Assembly (NCBI RefSeq): GCF_000429305.1
Contig: NZ_AUBP01000029.1
Coordinates: 32,001-96,000 of the forward strand
Direction of reading: 5' to 3'
DNA: 64,000 nucleotides
Source: Desulfovibrio inopinatus DSM 10711
Lineage (GTDB): Bacteria > Desulfobacterota > Desulfovibrionia > Desulfovibrionales > Desulfovibrionaceae
This document shows, one piece after another, positions 18,301 to 26,788 of the stretch. The position numbers were made by a program, and so were the translations under genes. The notes below the pieces were generated by a model that had not been told where the DNA came from, did not search any database, and worked only from the letters and a program-made list of their open reading frames with translations. Within the stretch, counting starts at the first letter, position 1. Every line of letters starts with the position of its first letter.

Positions 18301-19664
18301 AGGTTGGATGCGTTTTTAAACACGGTGTTGAGATTGCCCATCGTGCCGGATGAAGTCCCGAGCTTGCTGGCCACATATCGAATAAGGTTGGCGGCTTGTT
18401 TCTGAGCCGTGCCGTTAAACACGCAATACTCCAACAATTTATGGACGGCATCGCCGATATGCCCACCCGACAAGCTATTCAGCAACCCGTCCTTATTCCA
18501 CATCAAAATTTGAAAATTCGTGAGATCACTCCAAAACCCAGCATCCTTCATAAGCGACGGTTGCATCTCATAATACTGCTGAACCGAACCCGTTGCCGGT
18601 AAAGCGATATTGAGAACAAGAGGAATGAAAATATCAAAAAGAAGCGCCGTTCCCCAGGCCTCATGCATTTTATCGATCTGGTTGCTCGACAGGCTTCCAT
18701 CGTTGTCTCCAGCGAAAGCTCCCAAGCCAAGGACCGAGACTCGATACACAGTTTTCTTGGATCCCTCATGTAAGGGTAAATAATGACTTGCGTCTGCAAC
18801 TTCCTCATAAGCAAATTTGCCGGAGAGAAGATCGCCGAACGTCCCGACAGACCCATTGAGTCCGTCTGTTGGAGCAAGCCAATAAGGATCAACAAGATAA
18901 TTGATACCACTCAACGTCACAAATGTATCAGATAATTCGGGCACATATCCGAGCTCTTCGATAAGCACGATCGGTCGACGGCGGTATCCATTGGTCAGCC
19001 GTATAGTGTTGAATCCGCTAAGTTGATTGAGACGCAGGCCGCTGGCCCCTTGCGTTGGGGTTATGCTCAAAGCGTTTGGTATTGCTTCGCGATGTGTTGT
19101 CGACACACTGACTTGCCGAAATGTTTCCACGACATCGAGCAAGGCTTGATGGATATCGCTATTACCATGTGCCAATGCGGCAGGATCGGTTTGCATAGCA
19201 GATTCAATGGCTTCTACTAAAGGCGCAAGCGTTGATTCCTGGGTATCGAGCAAAGTGAGCGCATCATCGACAGAAGACAGGCTATAGAATCCAAGTCCGA
19301 AGAAAACGAGTGCTTTCGCTGTGGACAGACTATCCAGTTTGGTTTGTCCTTCGCCGATAAATCCCAAGAGAACGACATTACCGGATGCATCGACGGCTAA
19401 AGCCAACTGTGGTTCATCGGAAAATGTCTCAATGGTGTATTGCCCATCACTTCCCATGGTTGTCGTCGAGAGACTTGTCTCAATCTGACAAGATGCAAGC
19501 GAAACACCATCCGGCAATATCACTGTACCAGAGAGGTTTGTAACTCCTTCATCATCAAGGAGAATCGATGCTATAATGGACGAGATCTCATTCTCAGCCA
19601 GAGAATTGCCTGGTAATCCCACAATGCTTGCGAGGATACACACAATAAAAAATAGGGCATGCAT
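15345..19664 (-). CDS. Giant secreted glycine-rich repeat protein (1439 aa)
   Basis: GGAGGAG lies just before the ATG at 19664. The product has a signal peptide (MHALFFIVCILASIVGLPGN, cut after NSLA). An alpha/beta region follows to about residue 480, then Ig/PKD-like beta modules to about 800 (LSYHWTNSGNSSTI, ALYSYAWSGGTAGS). From about 800 to 1320 short beta-strand pairs alternate with GGxGGxGG loops and Cys-rich insertions (GCKDAGCSWTDCLCIP). A DUF11-like beta domain closes it (1322-1439, from MYTVDWTTDLTVSD). No autotransporter barrel, LPxTG or RTX motif is visible. It is monocistronic. The likely role is an extracellular structural or adhesive protein. Family unrecognised. Confidence 0.85.
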   Translation of the reverse strand: MHALFFIVCILASIVGLPGNSLAENEISSIIASILLDDEGVTNLSGTVILPDGVSLASCQIETSLSTTTMGSDGQYTIETFSDEPQLALAVDASGNVVLLGFIGEGQTKLDSLSTAKALVFFGLGFYSLSSVDDALTLLDTQESTLAPLVEAIESAMQTDPAALAHGNSDIHQALLDVVETFRQVSVSTTHREAIPNALSITPTQGASGLRLNQLSGFNTIRLTNGYRRRPIVLIEELGYVPELSDTFVTLSGINYLVDPYWLAPTDGLNGSVGTFGDLLSGKFAYEEVADASHYLPLHEGSKKTVYRVSVLGLGAFAGDNDGSLSSNQIDKMHEAWGTALLFDIFIPLVLNIALPATGSVQQYYEMQPSLMKDAGFWSDLTNFQILMWNKDGLLNSLSGGHIGDAVHKLLEYCVFNGTAQKQAANLIRYVASKLGTSSGTMGNLNTVFKNASNLFFALGVLDIAMSIGDQLTVIGHAAMSNQADVWEIDATKAKIVMAPESSEIEPDFVETFKVTLPDTTGSIGDEPTFSFVFNNTGNAGVLTNAIATGNTITTSSDWINYKGREEGSDTVTVDVTWKRPLDSGGFEDVYLGKTTSAIEVVDDGVTIEPADTWVCNQALELTAVVTAPDLSGTTLSYHWTNSGNSSTITDGVTTANSIESSMDHVTYTPQEQGQLDDTVMVTVYKDDGSGKKELVGYGKAFLHRPVATITPDVSRIMVSKSVDLAAKVEDGVSDALYSYAWSGGTAGSLVSTDDTAVYTAGTDETVDVVALNVTRTDSGNVCKLAMAQAEIDVISATSPLAGVRDLVVESGETLILSPGVYEFDTFTISGTLLLRGDTTIRVVEYRTDENGNPNRADAFVLNSNGRIQSDVVDKKHGADGRPAASCVTSPPDDTYAPGRSGESGQSGSAGGDAPDLTLEVFGNARITGNIDLSGGAGGRGGDGGYGASGCSSENYTGRTGGNGGAGGNGGKGGNGGYLRLLIHGTLTSGGHFYANAGSGGSGGDGGAAGNGEICDKCSPGNGGVAGVGGSGGAPGEAGRIEVYADNITTKAYFIANGASPGSPGQGGDGGNGSSASGVGCKDAGCSWTDCLCIPTTSGTVGALAHSSYGVGSAGGNVSLRSAGTVNVSITANGGGGGAAGKAGEHGAPSGGNSAACFTSHDSRPGQIGLSGSTGGAGGKVSIEATVLDALTVDTSGGTGGNGADGTSASDPTTYQSYDCQCVPYEYGDGNRFDCDPTAYRSYASAGVGGNGGLGGQGGTVHIRTANYDDTSLHVSVAGGDGGQGGDGGTTYDVSGFSKTKVYADEGEDGASGSSGTSSITMYTVDWTTDLTVSDSAVQKGDLLTYRFSLTTDAALSDAHFTLPLPEHVYARSVSTGGYNYDGRTWNWIADVGAGETYTVECTADTSKITEATTLSVTGTVKTPLGEGSSPTVQTTVTP
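15790..16960 (-). repeat. Coding repeats: strand pair plus glycine loop, about six units
   Basis: Six units of about 60-80 codons share a pattern: two short hydrophobic strands ending in Ala/Ser-x-Gly and then GGxGGxGG. Strand starts are LTLEVFGNARITGNIDLSGG, LRLLIHGTLTSGGHFYANAG, IEVYADNITTKAYFIANG, VSLRSAGTVNVSITANGG, VSIEATVLDALTVDTSGG and VHIRTANYDDTSLHVSVAGG. The units are diverged in sequence, so they are old or selected for structure. Confidence 0.7.
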
Positions 19665-19865
19665 ATTCTCCTCCGTGGATATCCTGCTGTGTACTTCGGA
19701 CGGAAATATCGACTACAAGGGGAGGAAATCAAGAAAGAGAGCACGTATGAAAGCAGGGTTATTTTTGGAGATACACTACAATGAGGCGAGCAGAATGAAA
19801 AGTCCTTTCCCTATTATTTTATCATATTAACAAACATGACAGCAGAGATGCCTATCTTCTTTTTA

Positions 19866-21725
19866 TTACAGCACTTCACGATGCTGTAACAACCAAATAT
19901 TCCAAAGGAAAAGACGTTCATCAGATTTGCCTGCTTTATGGGCCATGCATTTTTGGGCAAGAATTTCTAAATTACATCCCGGAGGAGCACTATGCTGATC
20001 AATATGTAATGCTCCATTGGCGAACCACTGGCCGACAGGCAGAGCAAAACCATGTTTACCGCGTTGCAAGACTTCTTCCGGTATACGCCCAGCCATAGCT
20101 CGACGCAAAAGATACTTGGTTTGACCATGTCTATATTTAAAGCGGCGGGGAAGACGCTGAGCAAAATCCACAACATCAAGGTCAAGAAATGGAGCCCGAG
20201 CTTCCAAGGAAAACATCATAGAGGCACGGTCCAATTTCGTCAGGATATCGTCAACCAGATACAGACGGGTATAGAATTCTAATGTTTTGTCCATTGGATG
20301 TGTCGAAGGACAACGTTCAAACACCTCGATAGCTTCACTATACAGTTCTTCGACATGATACCGCGTGGAAAGCAGATCGGAGACCTCATCCGGAGCAAGC
20401 GGACCAAGCCAAACAGGATTGCGAACACGCCAATTGTAGCCCATACCCCGCAAAAATCTGTTCACCTTGAATGCAAAGGTCATATATCCATGAGATACAG
20501 GAAGTCGTGCTGCAGCAAGGCGTATAGCCTGGTGTACGCGGGGAGGCATCAAGCGGTCGTACCACATCGCCGGCCCCAAAGCCTTGAATGGAGCATACCC
20601 TGCAAACAGTTCATCAGCCCCATCGCCTCCTAACGCCACGGTAACGGATTTACGCGTTTCCCGACAGAGCAACGCGGTTGGCAAGAGCGAAGAATCCCCC
20701 ATGGGTTCGTCCAGAAAGCCGGCTATCTCGGAGGCCATCTGCAACCCGGCGTGAACTTCCAATCGCTGGGTATGATGCGTCGTACCAAGGAATCGAGCAA
20801 CATTCTCGGCATATCCGGATTCGTCAAATCGGGGATCAGCAAAGCCCACGGCAAATGTATGGACGGCATCTGCGTGCCCTTTTTCATCCACAGCCAGCGC
20901 CGCAATGGTCGATGAATCAATTCCCCCACTAAGAAACACCCCAAGAGGTACATCCGCTTCGAGCCGACACGCAACAGCGCGACGGAGCCGCATGGATAAT
21001 TCCTCGGCTAATCCATCTTCGCCGTCACGAGCCAAAGACTCATCCGGTTCCAGACAAAATGCATAGTATTGATCAATATGAAGGGACTGGGAGTTGATGT
21101 CGTAAACAAGATTGGAGCCGGCCGGCAACTTCTGCACACCCTGGTAAAGCGAACGCGGGGCCGGGATAAATCCATACGCAAAATATTTGGCCAGGCTCAG
21201 CATATCCCAGTCTGTCTCTACAGACGGGTGAACCCCCAATGCGGTCAGCTCTGAGGCAAATGCAAACCCTTGTAAGGTGTTGCTATAGTAGAATGGCTTC
21301 TTGCCGAAACGATCGCGGCTGGCAAAAAGCCGATGCCGGGCTCGATCATACAAAACAAACGCCCACATGCCATTAAGACGAGTCGGAAGCGATGTTCCCC
21401 ATCGTGCATAACCATGGAGCAAAACTTCGGTATCGCTGTGGTCGGTCTGAAAAACACAACCCTCCGCTTCCAAAGTAGTACGAAGTTCACGGTGGTTGTA
21501 GATTTCTCCGTTAAACACAATAATAAGCGAATCGTCAGCCAGCGCCATGGGCTGATGCCCACCCGCAATATCAAGAATAGCCAAACGTCGATGTCCAAGA
21601 TGGACACCGGTTTGCGTATCAATGAAAACGCCTTCCCCGTCGGGGCCGCGCCGTGCAAGCGCAGCGTTCATGGCATTGAGTGCATCCCGATCAATCGAAC
21701 CGACAAACCCACAGATGCCACACAT
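19866..21725 (-). CDS. asnB: Asparagine synthase (glutamine-hydrolysing)
   Basis: The 619-residue protein starts MCGICGFVG, so Cys2 is the glutaminase nucleophile. It has the glutaminase domain (FNGEIYNHRELR, RLAILDIAGGHQPM) and then the synthetase domain with the ATP pyrophosphatase loop LGVFLSGGIDSSTIAAL. AsnB amidates aspartate to asparagine; many paralogues in surface-polysaccharide clusters amidate sugar or peptide substrates instead. The start is three bases after the stop of the upstream glycosyltransferase gene, with AAGGATATC as ribosome site inside that gene's end. Coupling to two membrane glycan genes suggests it may act on an envelope glycan. That is inferred from context. Confidence 0.93.
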   Translation of the reverse strand: MCGICGFVGSIDRDALNAMNAALARRGPDGEGVFIDTQTGVHLGHRRLAILDIAGGHQPMALADDSLIIVFNGEIYNHRELRTTLEAEGCVFQTDHSDTEVLLHGYARWGTSLPTRLNGMWAFVLYDRARHRLFASRDRFGKKPFYYSNTLQGFAFASELTALGVHPSVETDWDMLSLAKYFAYGFIPAPRSLYQGVQKLPAGSNLVYDINSQSLHIDQYYAFCLEPDESLARDGEDGLAEELSMRLRRAVACRLEADVPLGVFLSGGIDSSTIAALAVDEKGHADAVHTFAVGFADPRFDESGYAENVARFLGTTHHTQRLEVHAGLQMASEIAGFLDEPMGDSSLLPTALLCRETRKSVTVALGGDGADELFAGYAPFKALGPAMWYDRLMPPRVHQAIRLAAARLPVSHGYMTFAFKVNRFLRGMGYNWRVRNPVWLGPLAPDEVSDLLSTRYHVEELYSEAIEVFERCPSTHPMDKTLEFYTRLYLVDDILTKLDRASMMFSLEARAPFLDLDVVDFAQRLPRRFKYRHGQTKYLLRRAMAGRIPEEVLQRGKHGFALPVGQWFANGALHIDQHSAPPGCNLEILAQKCMAHKAGKSDERLFLWNIWLLQHREVL

Positions 21726-21728
21726 TGA

Positions 21729-22685
21729 TTAGATATCCTTACAATTGCATGTCCGGTCGATAATGTAGGTCGGTTTATTCTGTGATTCGTGGTAGGTTCG
21801 CATGAGGATTTCTGCAATAAGCCCCATGAAAATGGACATGAAGCCCATCAGAAAAAACAGCACGACAGCGAGAGGCAACGGCGTTTCAATAAAGCTCTTG
21901 TTGTCAAAAAACTTGTAGCCCAACATCATCATAAAAAAGAGAAACGAGACAAAAATATTGACCAATCCAAAGCCACCGAACAAATACATGGGTTTGTGCG
22001 CATATTTGTCGAGAAACTTCACAACCATAAGGTCCAAAATAACTTTAATGGTGCGCTCAATACCATATTTTGACTGTCCGTGGATGCGCGGATGGTGACG
22101 GACGCCGACTTCGGTCACCTTGGCTCCCTGCCAACAGGCATAGATGGGAATGAAACGATGCATCTCCCCGTAGAGCTTCACGCCTTTGATGATTTCTTTT
22201 TTATACGCTTTCAACGAACATCCATAGTCATGCAGATGGACTCCGGAAATTTTTGAGATAAGCCAGTTGGCCACTTTGCTGGGAAAGTTGCGTTTCAGCG
22301 GGTTATCCTTACGATCTTTTCTCCAGCCCGAACAGACGTCATACCCTTCTGCAAGTTTGGTTAAGAGTTCCGGGATATCGGCAGGATCGTTTTGCAGGTC
22401 GCCGTCCATCGGGATAAGAATGTCTCCCTCGGCCGTGTCGATGCCGGCCATCATGGCAGCAGTCTGTCCAAAATTCCGGCGCAAGTGAACGACCTTCACT
22501 CGCGTATCGCGGCATGCGACGGCATCAATACGCCTCTTCGTGTCATCCTCGGAACCGTCATTGATCAGAATAATTTCGTATTCGTGACCGATTTCCCCAA
22601 GTACGGATTCAAGTTTCTCGTACAGAGGCTCAATATTGTCTTCCTCGTTATAGAGAGGAATAATAATCGATAGTTTACTATTCAT
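21729..22685 (-). CDS. Family 2 glycosyltransferase, polyprenol-phosphate type
   Basis: The 318-residue protein (counted from the ATG at 22685) has the GT-A start SIIIPLYNEEDNIEPLYEKL, then PMDGDLQNDPADIPELL with the metal-binding Asp-x-Asp, and HDYGCSLKAYKKEI. The C-terminus has two hydrophobic helices (about 235-300). This is the ArnC/GtrB/DPM1 group, which moves a sugar from a nucleotide to polyprenyl phosphate at the inner membrane. The lipid-linked sugar would then feed a GT-C enzyme such as the membrane protein encoded just upstream. The frame is open for 14 more codons upstream; the chosen ATG gives the normal family start. Confidence 0.92.
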   Translation of the reverse strand: MNSKLSIIIPLYNEEDNIEPLYEKLESVLGEIGHEYEIILINDGSEDDTKRRIDAVACRDTRVKVVHLRRNFGQTAAMMAGIDTAEGDILIPMDGDLQNDPADIPELLTKLAEGYDVCSGWRKDRKDNPLKRNFPSKVANWLISKISGVHLHDYGCSLKAYKKEIIKGVKLYGEMHRFIPIYACWQGAKVTEVGVRHHPRIHGQSKYGIERTIKVILDLMVVKFLDKYAHKPMYLFGGFGLVNIFVSFLFFMMMLGYKFFDNKSFIETPLPLAVVLFFLMGFMSIFMGLIAEILMRTYHESQNKPTYIIDRTCNCKDI

Positions 22686-22781
22686 GGGGAAAACTTCGTT
22701 TGTTGAAGTGGCAGAAACGAAACGCACTGAACGGACTATGTGGTAAGCACATGCATCGGGAGTCGAAACATCCGCCTCTCC

Positions 22782-24416
22782 TTACAGTAAAGGACGCAGA
22801 TCGACAATGCTTCGCCCATCCGGCAATATAATACGTGGCAGACTCCTATCCTGTTCAAAGAAAAACCTTTTGCTTTCCTGCTTCCGTTGCAAGGCCTGGT
22901 CCGCATACGGCGCAAACAATCCGGATCGTACAGCACTGTCATCATGGAACCATGTCGGGTCCACTATCATGAAATCAACGCGATATTTCCGGGCGAACCG
23001 ACCGGCCGCATCACGCGATTCGGCAAAGAGAGCATCAAGAGTTTCTGTGAGACGCGGTGCAATGGTATGCCAGTATCCCAAATTCCATGGGTGAGCCAGC
23101 TCAAAAGAGAACAGGACATCACGTTTGCCAAACGTCAACACATTATCCAGAAGCCGTGGCGGTCCGGCAAAAACACTTGTCACCGGGGTATCAAGCACAG
23201 CGTGAGTCAAGGCTCTATCTCCTCGGTAATCATACAGACTCTCTCCACTCAAGCGCACCATTCCCGCCACACAACAGACAGCAAGCAAAACGACCTTAAC
23301 CTGCCGCCGAACCTTCCACTGGCTCATCAAAGCAGAAAATAGAACGGTAAAACCAAGCGCATAGGCTATGTTCACGCTGTATTGTACATATCGATCCGGA
23401 ACAAAGAGTTTCACCACGACCCATCGTGCAACGCAGTACAACAGCAGCGATGACAGTCCGAGAAAAATCAACGGCCGTGCTTTGTGCCCTACTCGCTTCC
23501 AATCAACCCAGCGCCACCCCATAACCAGGAATGGGGCCAAGACTATGAGGCTGATGATCCCGGCAACCAAGCCCACATCGAGAAAGAGACCGATCTTTTC
23601 AAACGGTCGATAGATCAGATCGATAAATGGATTCGGCAAGGGAAGGATTTCGAACCGCCCTGCTTGGGTATACAGGGGCAAAATAGAACCATGCGGCCCT
23701 GTCATATCGGCTCGGCCGGCCAAAGGGCCAAATCCCATGGTGTCCATGGCATGTTTGAACATCCAAACTGGCAGTGCCATACATCCTAAAATGCCGAGAT
23801 GCCACCACGTAGAAGGAAAAATCGGACGCCATTTCCGGGATATCAACCCCGCCAGATATCCAAGTCCTGAAGCCAATGCTGCCAATACCCAGATGTATGG
23901 GATACAGATTGCCATGACCAACAAAGCTGTGACGACCATCCACAATCGTTCGCGAACAAGACCAAGGGCAAACAGCGCCAAGAGTGGTGCTGCAAATGCC
24001 CGTGATAATCCGCCAGAAATATTATTCAGAAAAAACGGCATCAGCCAAACAACAACCGGCGCGACAAACGCTCCAGTACGTCCGGCAAAGACTCGCCCGA
24101 GTCCGGATAGAATAACAGCCAGAAGGACAAACAATCCGCCAGCCACGACTTTAGTAAACTGCACGGGATCCATAAACATTGCGCCAAGCCAGTAGAGTGC
24201 GCGAACACCATACGGCACATACGCTTTTGCATAGGCAACAAGAATCGAAGGGGGATAAAGCTCTGGCGAGGTATACTGACGCATCCAAAAAATCTGCTGT
24301 CGGGTGTCGTCATTGATAACAAACGCACTCAAAATGCCAGAACGGTGTGCGACCAGATACACGCACAGTGTCATCACAGCAACGACAACCCCGTCACGCG
24401 TTTCGGAAGAGTTCAT
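22782..24416 (-). CDS. Polytopic membrane protein, candidate GT-C glycosyltransferase
   Basis: The 544-residue protein has about ten to twelve hydrophobic helices over residues 10-390 and a soluble C-terminal domain. Acidic residues in the first external loop (FVINDDTRQQIFWM) resemble the catalytic Asp loop of GT-C enzymes that use polyprenyl-phosphate sugars. It is followed by a polyprenol-phosphate GT2 gene and asnB on the same strand, a typical donor-maker plus GT-C arrangement. The C-terminal FMIVDPTWFHDDSAVRSGLF is compatible with a substrate-recognition domain. Family not identified with certainty. Confidence 0.7.
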   Translation of the reverse strand: MNSSETRDGVVVAVMTLCVYLVAHRSGILSAFVINDDTRQQIFWMRQYTSPELYPPSILVAYAKAYVPYGVRALYWLGAMFMDPVQFTKVVAGGLFVLLAVILSGLGRVFAGRTGAFVAPVVVWLMPFFLNNISGGLSRAFAAPLLALFALGLVRERLWMVVTALLVMAICIPYIWVLAALASGLGYLAGLISRKWRPIFPSTWWHLGILGCMALPVWMFKHAMDTMGFGPLAGRADMTGPHGSILPLYTQAGRFEILPLPNPFIDLIYRPFEKIGLFLDVGLVAGIISLIVLAPFLVMGWRWVDWKRVGHKARPLIFLGLSSLLLYCVARWVVVKLFVPDRYVQYSVNIAYALGFTVLFSALMSQWKVRRQVKVVLLAVCCVAGMVRLSGESLYDYRGDRALTHAVLDTPVTSVFAGPPRLLDNVLTFGKRDVLFSFELAHPWNLGYWHTIAPRLTETLDALFAESRDAAGRFARKYRVDFMIVDPTWFHDDSAVRSGLFAPYADQALQRKQESKRFFFEQDRSLPRIILPDGRSIVDLRPLL

Positions 24417-24596
24417 CGTGAAGATGCCTCCGACAGATTAAAAGGCTTTAATGAACACAAAGGACTCGTCCCTTCCCGTATTGGATGCGTCATCATACAG
24501 AAATCCCATCAACACCATATATCATCACCTTTATTGTACCCGCGACAATGGTTTGAGGAAAAACCGTAACGGTGACAGGAAGAGAGAAATTGAAAG

Positions 24597-24660
24597 AAGA
24601 GCGAGGAGATAACAGGTTCCCCCGATTCTTAAAGGGGGTTCCCGTCATCTCCTCGCTCTT
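24597..24660 (-). terminator. Long hairpin terminator of the SPT-like/exporter/GNAT gene set
   Basis: A 14-bp perfect outer stem (AAGAGCGAGGAGAT / ATCTCCTCGCTCTT) encloses an inner CCCCC/GGGGG stem. On the minus strand it is followed by a pyrimidine-rich tract, 20 bases after the stop of the GNAT-like gene. Confidence 0.85.
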
Positions 24661-24680
24661 TCCAAAACGCCGGAGCGTTA

Positions 24681-25811
24681 TTAAATTTCGCGTTCGTACA
24701 GACGAAACGTTTTATTGCGTTGGCCGCCGTACTGAACAAGTGTTTTGTTCCACGCGGTAAGCGATTCCGGAATAAGCGAACAATCGCACGACTGAATGTG
24801 CGGATAATTCTTCAGGAAATTGCTCCATATCTTGAGGATAAGTGCATGATGAAGGCGGCGCCATTGATGGCTGGCCTTAACCCCAAGAATAATTGCCCGC
24901 GCTGATGTCAGGGGACGTACCCGGCAATACCAAAAAAGCCGTAATATCTCGATGGGACCAAATCGGCCATTAAATTTTTTGACCATCGGGTTCATGTCCG
25001 GAGAAACGACACTAAAGGCAACGAGCTCATCGCCGTCAAGAATGACGTTGAGCAGATCGGTACGCAGCAACTTACGGAGCTGAACAAAGATATCATCGAA
25101 CTGTCGCTCGGTCAGCGGAATATGGCCCCAATTCTTGCTCCAACAATCATTGAACAAGGCGCGTACTTCTTCCGCACGAAGCCGAAACTCATTCCGCTTG
25201 GGGTTGCTGATGGTCAGGTTATTGCGCTCTAAAATTTTATTGAGCATAGCCTCCATCTTGTCTGCATCGTACGTATCTGGTCGCGTAATGAGATAGGCAT
25301 ACCAATCAAACGCCTTTTCAAATCCCCAATCAAGCACAAGGCGCTCATAATACGCCGGATTATGAACGTGAAACATGACGGGCATGGTTTCAAACCCTTC
25401 TATCTGGAGACCGACTTCGTCGTAGATAGAAAAGTTCAGCGGACCGTGCAGCTTGGACTTACCTTTTTCGGCAACCCACGCTGCTGCCGTGTCAAAGAGC
25501 GCTCGGGATACGGCTGTATCATCTATCGATTCAAAAAAACCAAAAAATCCCGTTCGTGGATCATGGAGTTTATCGTACGCATAATTCACATGCGCACTAA
25601 TGCGCCCCACGATATTTCCATCCTGTTTGGCGAGAAACAATTTGGCATCACCGATATCGAAAAACGGCCCTTTTTCCTTGGATAAAAACTCCCGCTGCTG
25701 TGGAATAAGCGGCGGAACCCAGTTGGAATCATTTTTATAGATCATCCAGGGAAAGCGAATAAACGCCTCAAGCTCCTCCTTGGTTTCAACGGGCGTAACA
25801 GTCAGCGCCAT
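24681..25811 (-). CDS. GNAT-fold acyltransferase (YghO-like), candidate ceramide-synthase role
   Basis: The 376-residue protein has an N-terminal GNAT-like half: EAFIRFPWMIYKNDSNWVPP, LFLAKQDGNIVGRISAHVNY, FFGFFESIDD and KLHGPLNFSIYDEVGLQIEG. A second acyltransferase-like half contains WGHIPLTERQFDDIF. This layout matches the YghO-like GNAT group as I remember it. Bacterial ceramide synthase of Caulobacter is also annotated as a GNAT protein. Here the gene is last in a run that begins with a serine-palmitoyltransferase-like enzyme. N-acylation of a long-chain amine is therefore a reasonable guess, but substrate specificity cannot be read. AAGGATAAG precedes the ATG, five bases after the HlyD-type gene. 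Confidence 0.8.
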   Translation of the reverse strand: MALTVTPVETKEELEAFIRFPWMIYKNDSNWVPPLIPQQREFLSKEKGPFFDIGDAKLFLAKQDGNIVGRISAHVNYAYDKLHDPRTGFFGFFESIDDTAVSRALFDTAAAWVAEKGKSKLHGPLNFSIYDEVGLQIEGFETMPVMFHVHNPAYYERLVLDWGFEKAFDWYAYLITRPDTYDADKMEAMLNKILERNNLTISNPKRNEFRLRAEEVRALFNDCWSKNWGHIPLTERQFDDIFVQLRKLLRTDLLNVILDGDELVAFSVVSPDMNPMVKKFNGRFGPIEILRLFWYCRVRPLTSARAIILGVKASHQWRRLHHALILKIWSNFLKNYPHIQSCDCSLIPESLTAWNKTLVQYGGQRNKTFRLYEREI

Positions 25812-25815
25812 GCTC

Positions 25816-26787
25816 TTATCCTTGTTGTCCTGGGATGATGGTCACTTGTCCTTTAAGGCCTTCTTTCAAACGGAGGTCCGTATTGGGCAAGGTGAGTTCA
25901 ATCTGATAATATGACGGTTGTTGCAAAGCCGACGGCAACGGCGCCCATGGGATCGTGGTAACCGTAGCACCAAACGTTCTGCCGGGAACAGAATCAAACG
26001 TCACGGTAGCTTTATCCCCGACTGTCAATTTCTGTGCTTCGATTTCATGAACTTCTGCACGCAGAACAAGTGGGTCCATCGCACCGATTTCATAGAGCTT
26101 GGTCCCACTCGCCAAAACCATGTCGTCTTTGAGGTCTGCGTTCATCCATAAGATGTAGCCATCCATAGGAGACTTGACGAATCCATTCTCAGGTACGTGC
26201 GTGTGAGAAACGTTGCTGCCGTATTTTCCCTGCGCAATTTCGAGTCTGTCTTTGGACAAGCTTCGTTCAAGCGCATAGGATTCTTTCAACATGGCTATTT
26301 TTTTGCGAAGAGAATCAATCACTCGCTTATTCTGTTCAAGGCTCTGCGGTGAGGTGAGCTGTTTTCTCAACAGCACTTCAAGTTCACGCTGTTTGATAAG
26401 GTAATTCTCAATTTGATTTTCCGCTTCTTCAATCTGATATTCAAGATTCTTGGTATTGACCAAAGAAACATTTTGCAATTCAGCCATGCGGGTATCAAGC
26501 GGAATTTCAAACGTGACAAGGGTGTCGTCCTTCTTCACTTTGGTTCCGATGTTTCCCTTTATGCTTTTCACATATGCGGTGTAATTGAGATTTACCGTTT
26601 GTTTATGGGGGCTATACAGCTTACCTGAAAAAATAATTTCACGAGGCCGGGCAGTTTCGGGCACTGCTTGCGCTACAGGAGCTTGTGCAGCAGGCGCTTG
26701 TGCTGCAGGAGCGTCTTGGCCGTAACCAGCACGGGCGGTAGCGGCAAGGCATAAGCTGACGAAAACGAGAATTTTAAGCGTTTTCAT
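25816..26787 (-). CDS. HlyD-type periplasmic adaptor (membrane fusion protein)
   Basis: The 323-residue protein has a signal peptide (MKTLKILVFVSLCLAATARA), a Pro/Ala-rich linker and an N-terminal barrel strand. A long coiled-coil hairpin (about residues 95-190, EYQIEEAENQIENYLIKQRE) is followed by the lipoyl/beta-barrel part (KSPMDGYILWMNADLKDDM, GDKATVTFDSVPGRTFGATV). Adaptors of this type link an inner-membrane ABC transporter to a TolC channel. The ATG at 26787 starts one base after the stop of the TolC-like gene, so I prefer it over the frame's earlier start at 26820. All three exporter partners are neighbours. Confidence 0.88.
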   Translation of the reverse strand: MKTLKILVFVSLCLAATARAGYGQDAPAAQAPAAQAPVAQAVPETARPREIIFSGKLYSPHKQTVNLNYTAYVKSIKGNIGTKVKKDDTLVTFEIPLDTRMAELQNVSLVNTKNLEYQIEEAENQIENYLIKQRELEVLLRKQLTSPQSLEQNKRVIDSLRKKIAMLKESYALERSLSKDRLEIAQGKYGSNVSHTHVPENGFVKSPMDGYILWMNADLKDDMVLASGTKLYEIGAMDPLVLRAEVHEIEAQKLTVGDKATVTFDSVPGRTFGATVTTIPWAPLPSALQQPSYYQIELTLPNTDLRLKEGLKGQVTIIPGQQG

Positions 26788-26788
26788 T

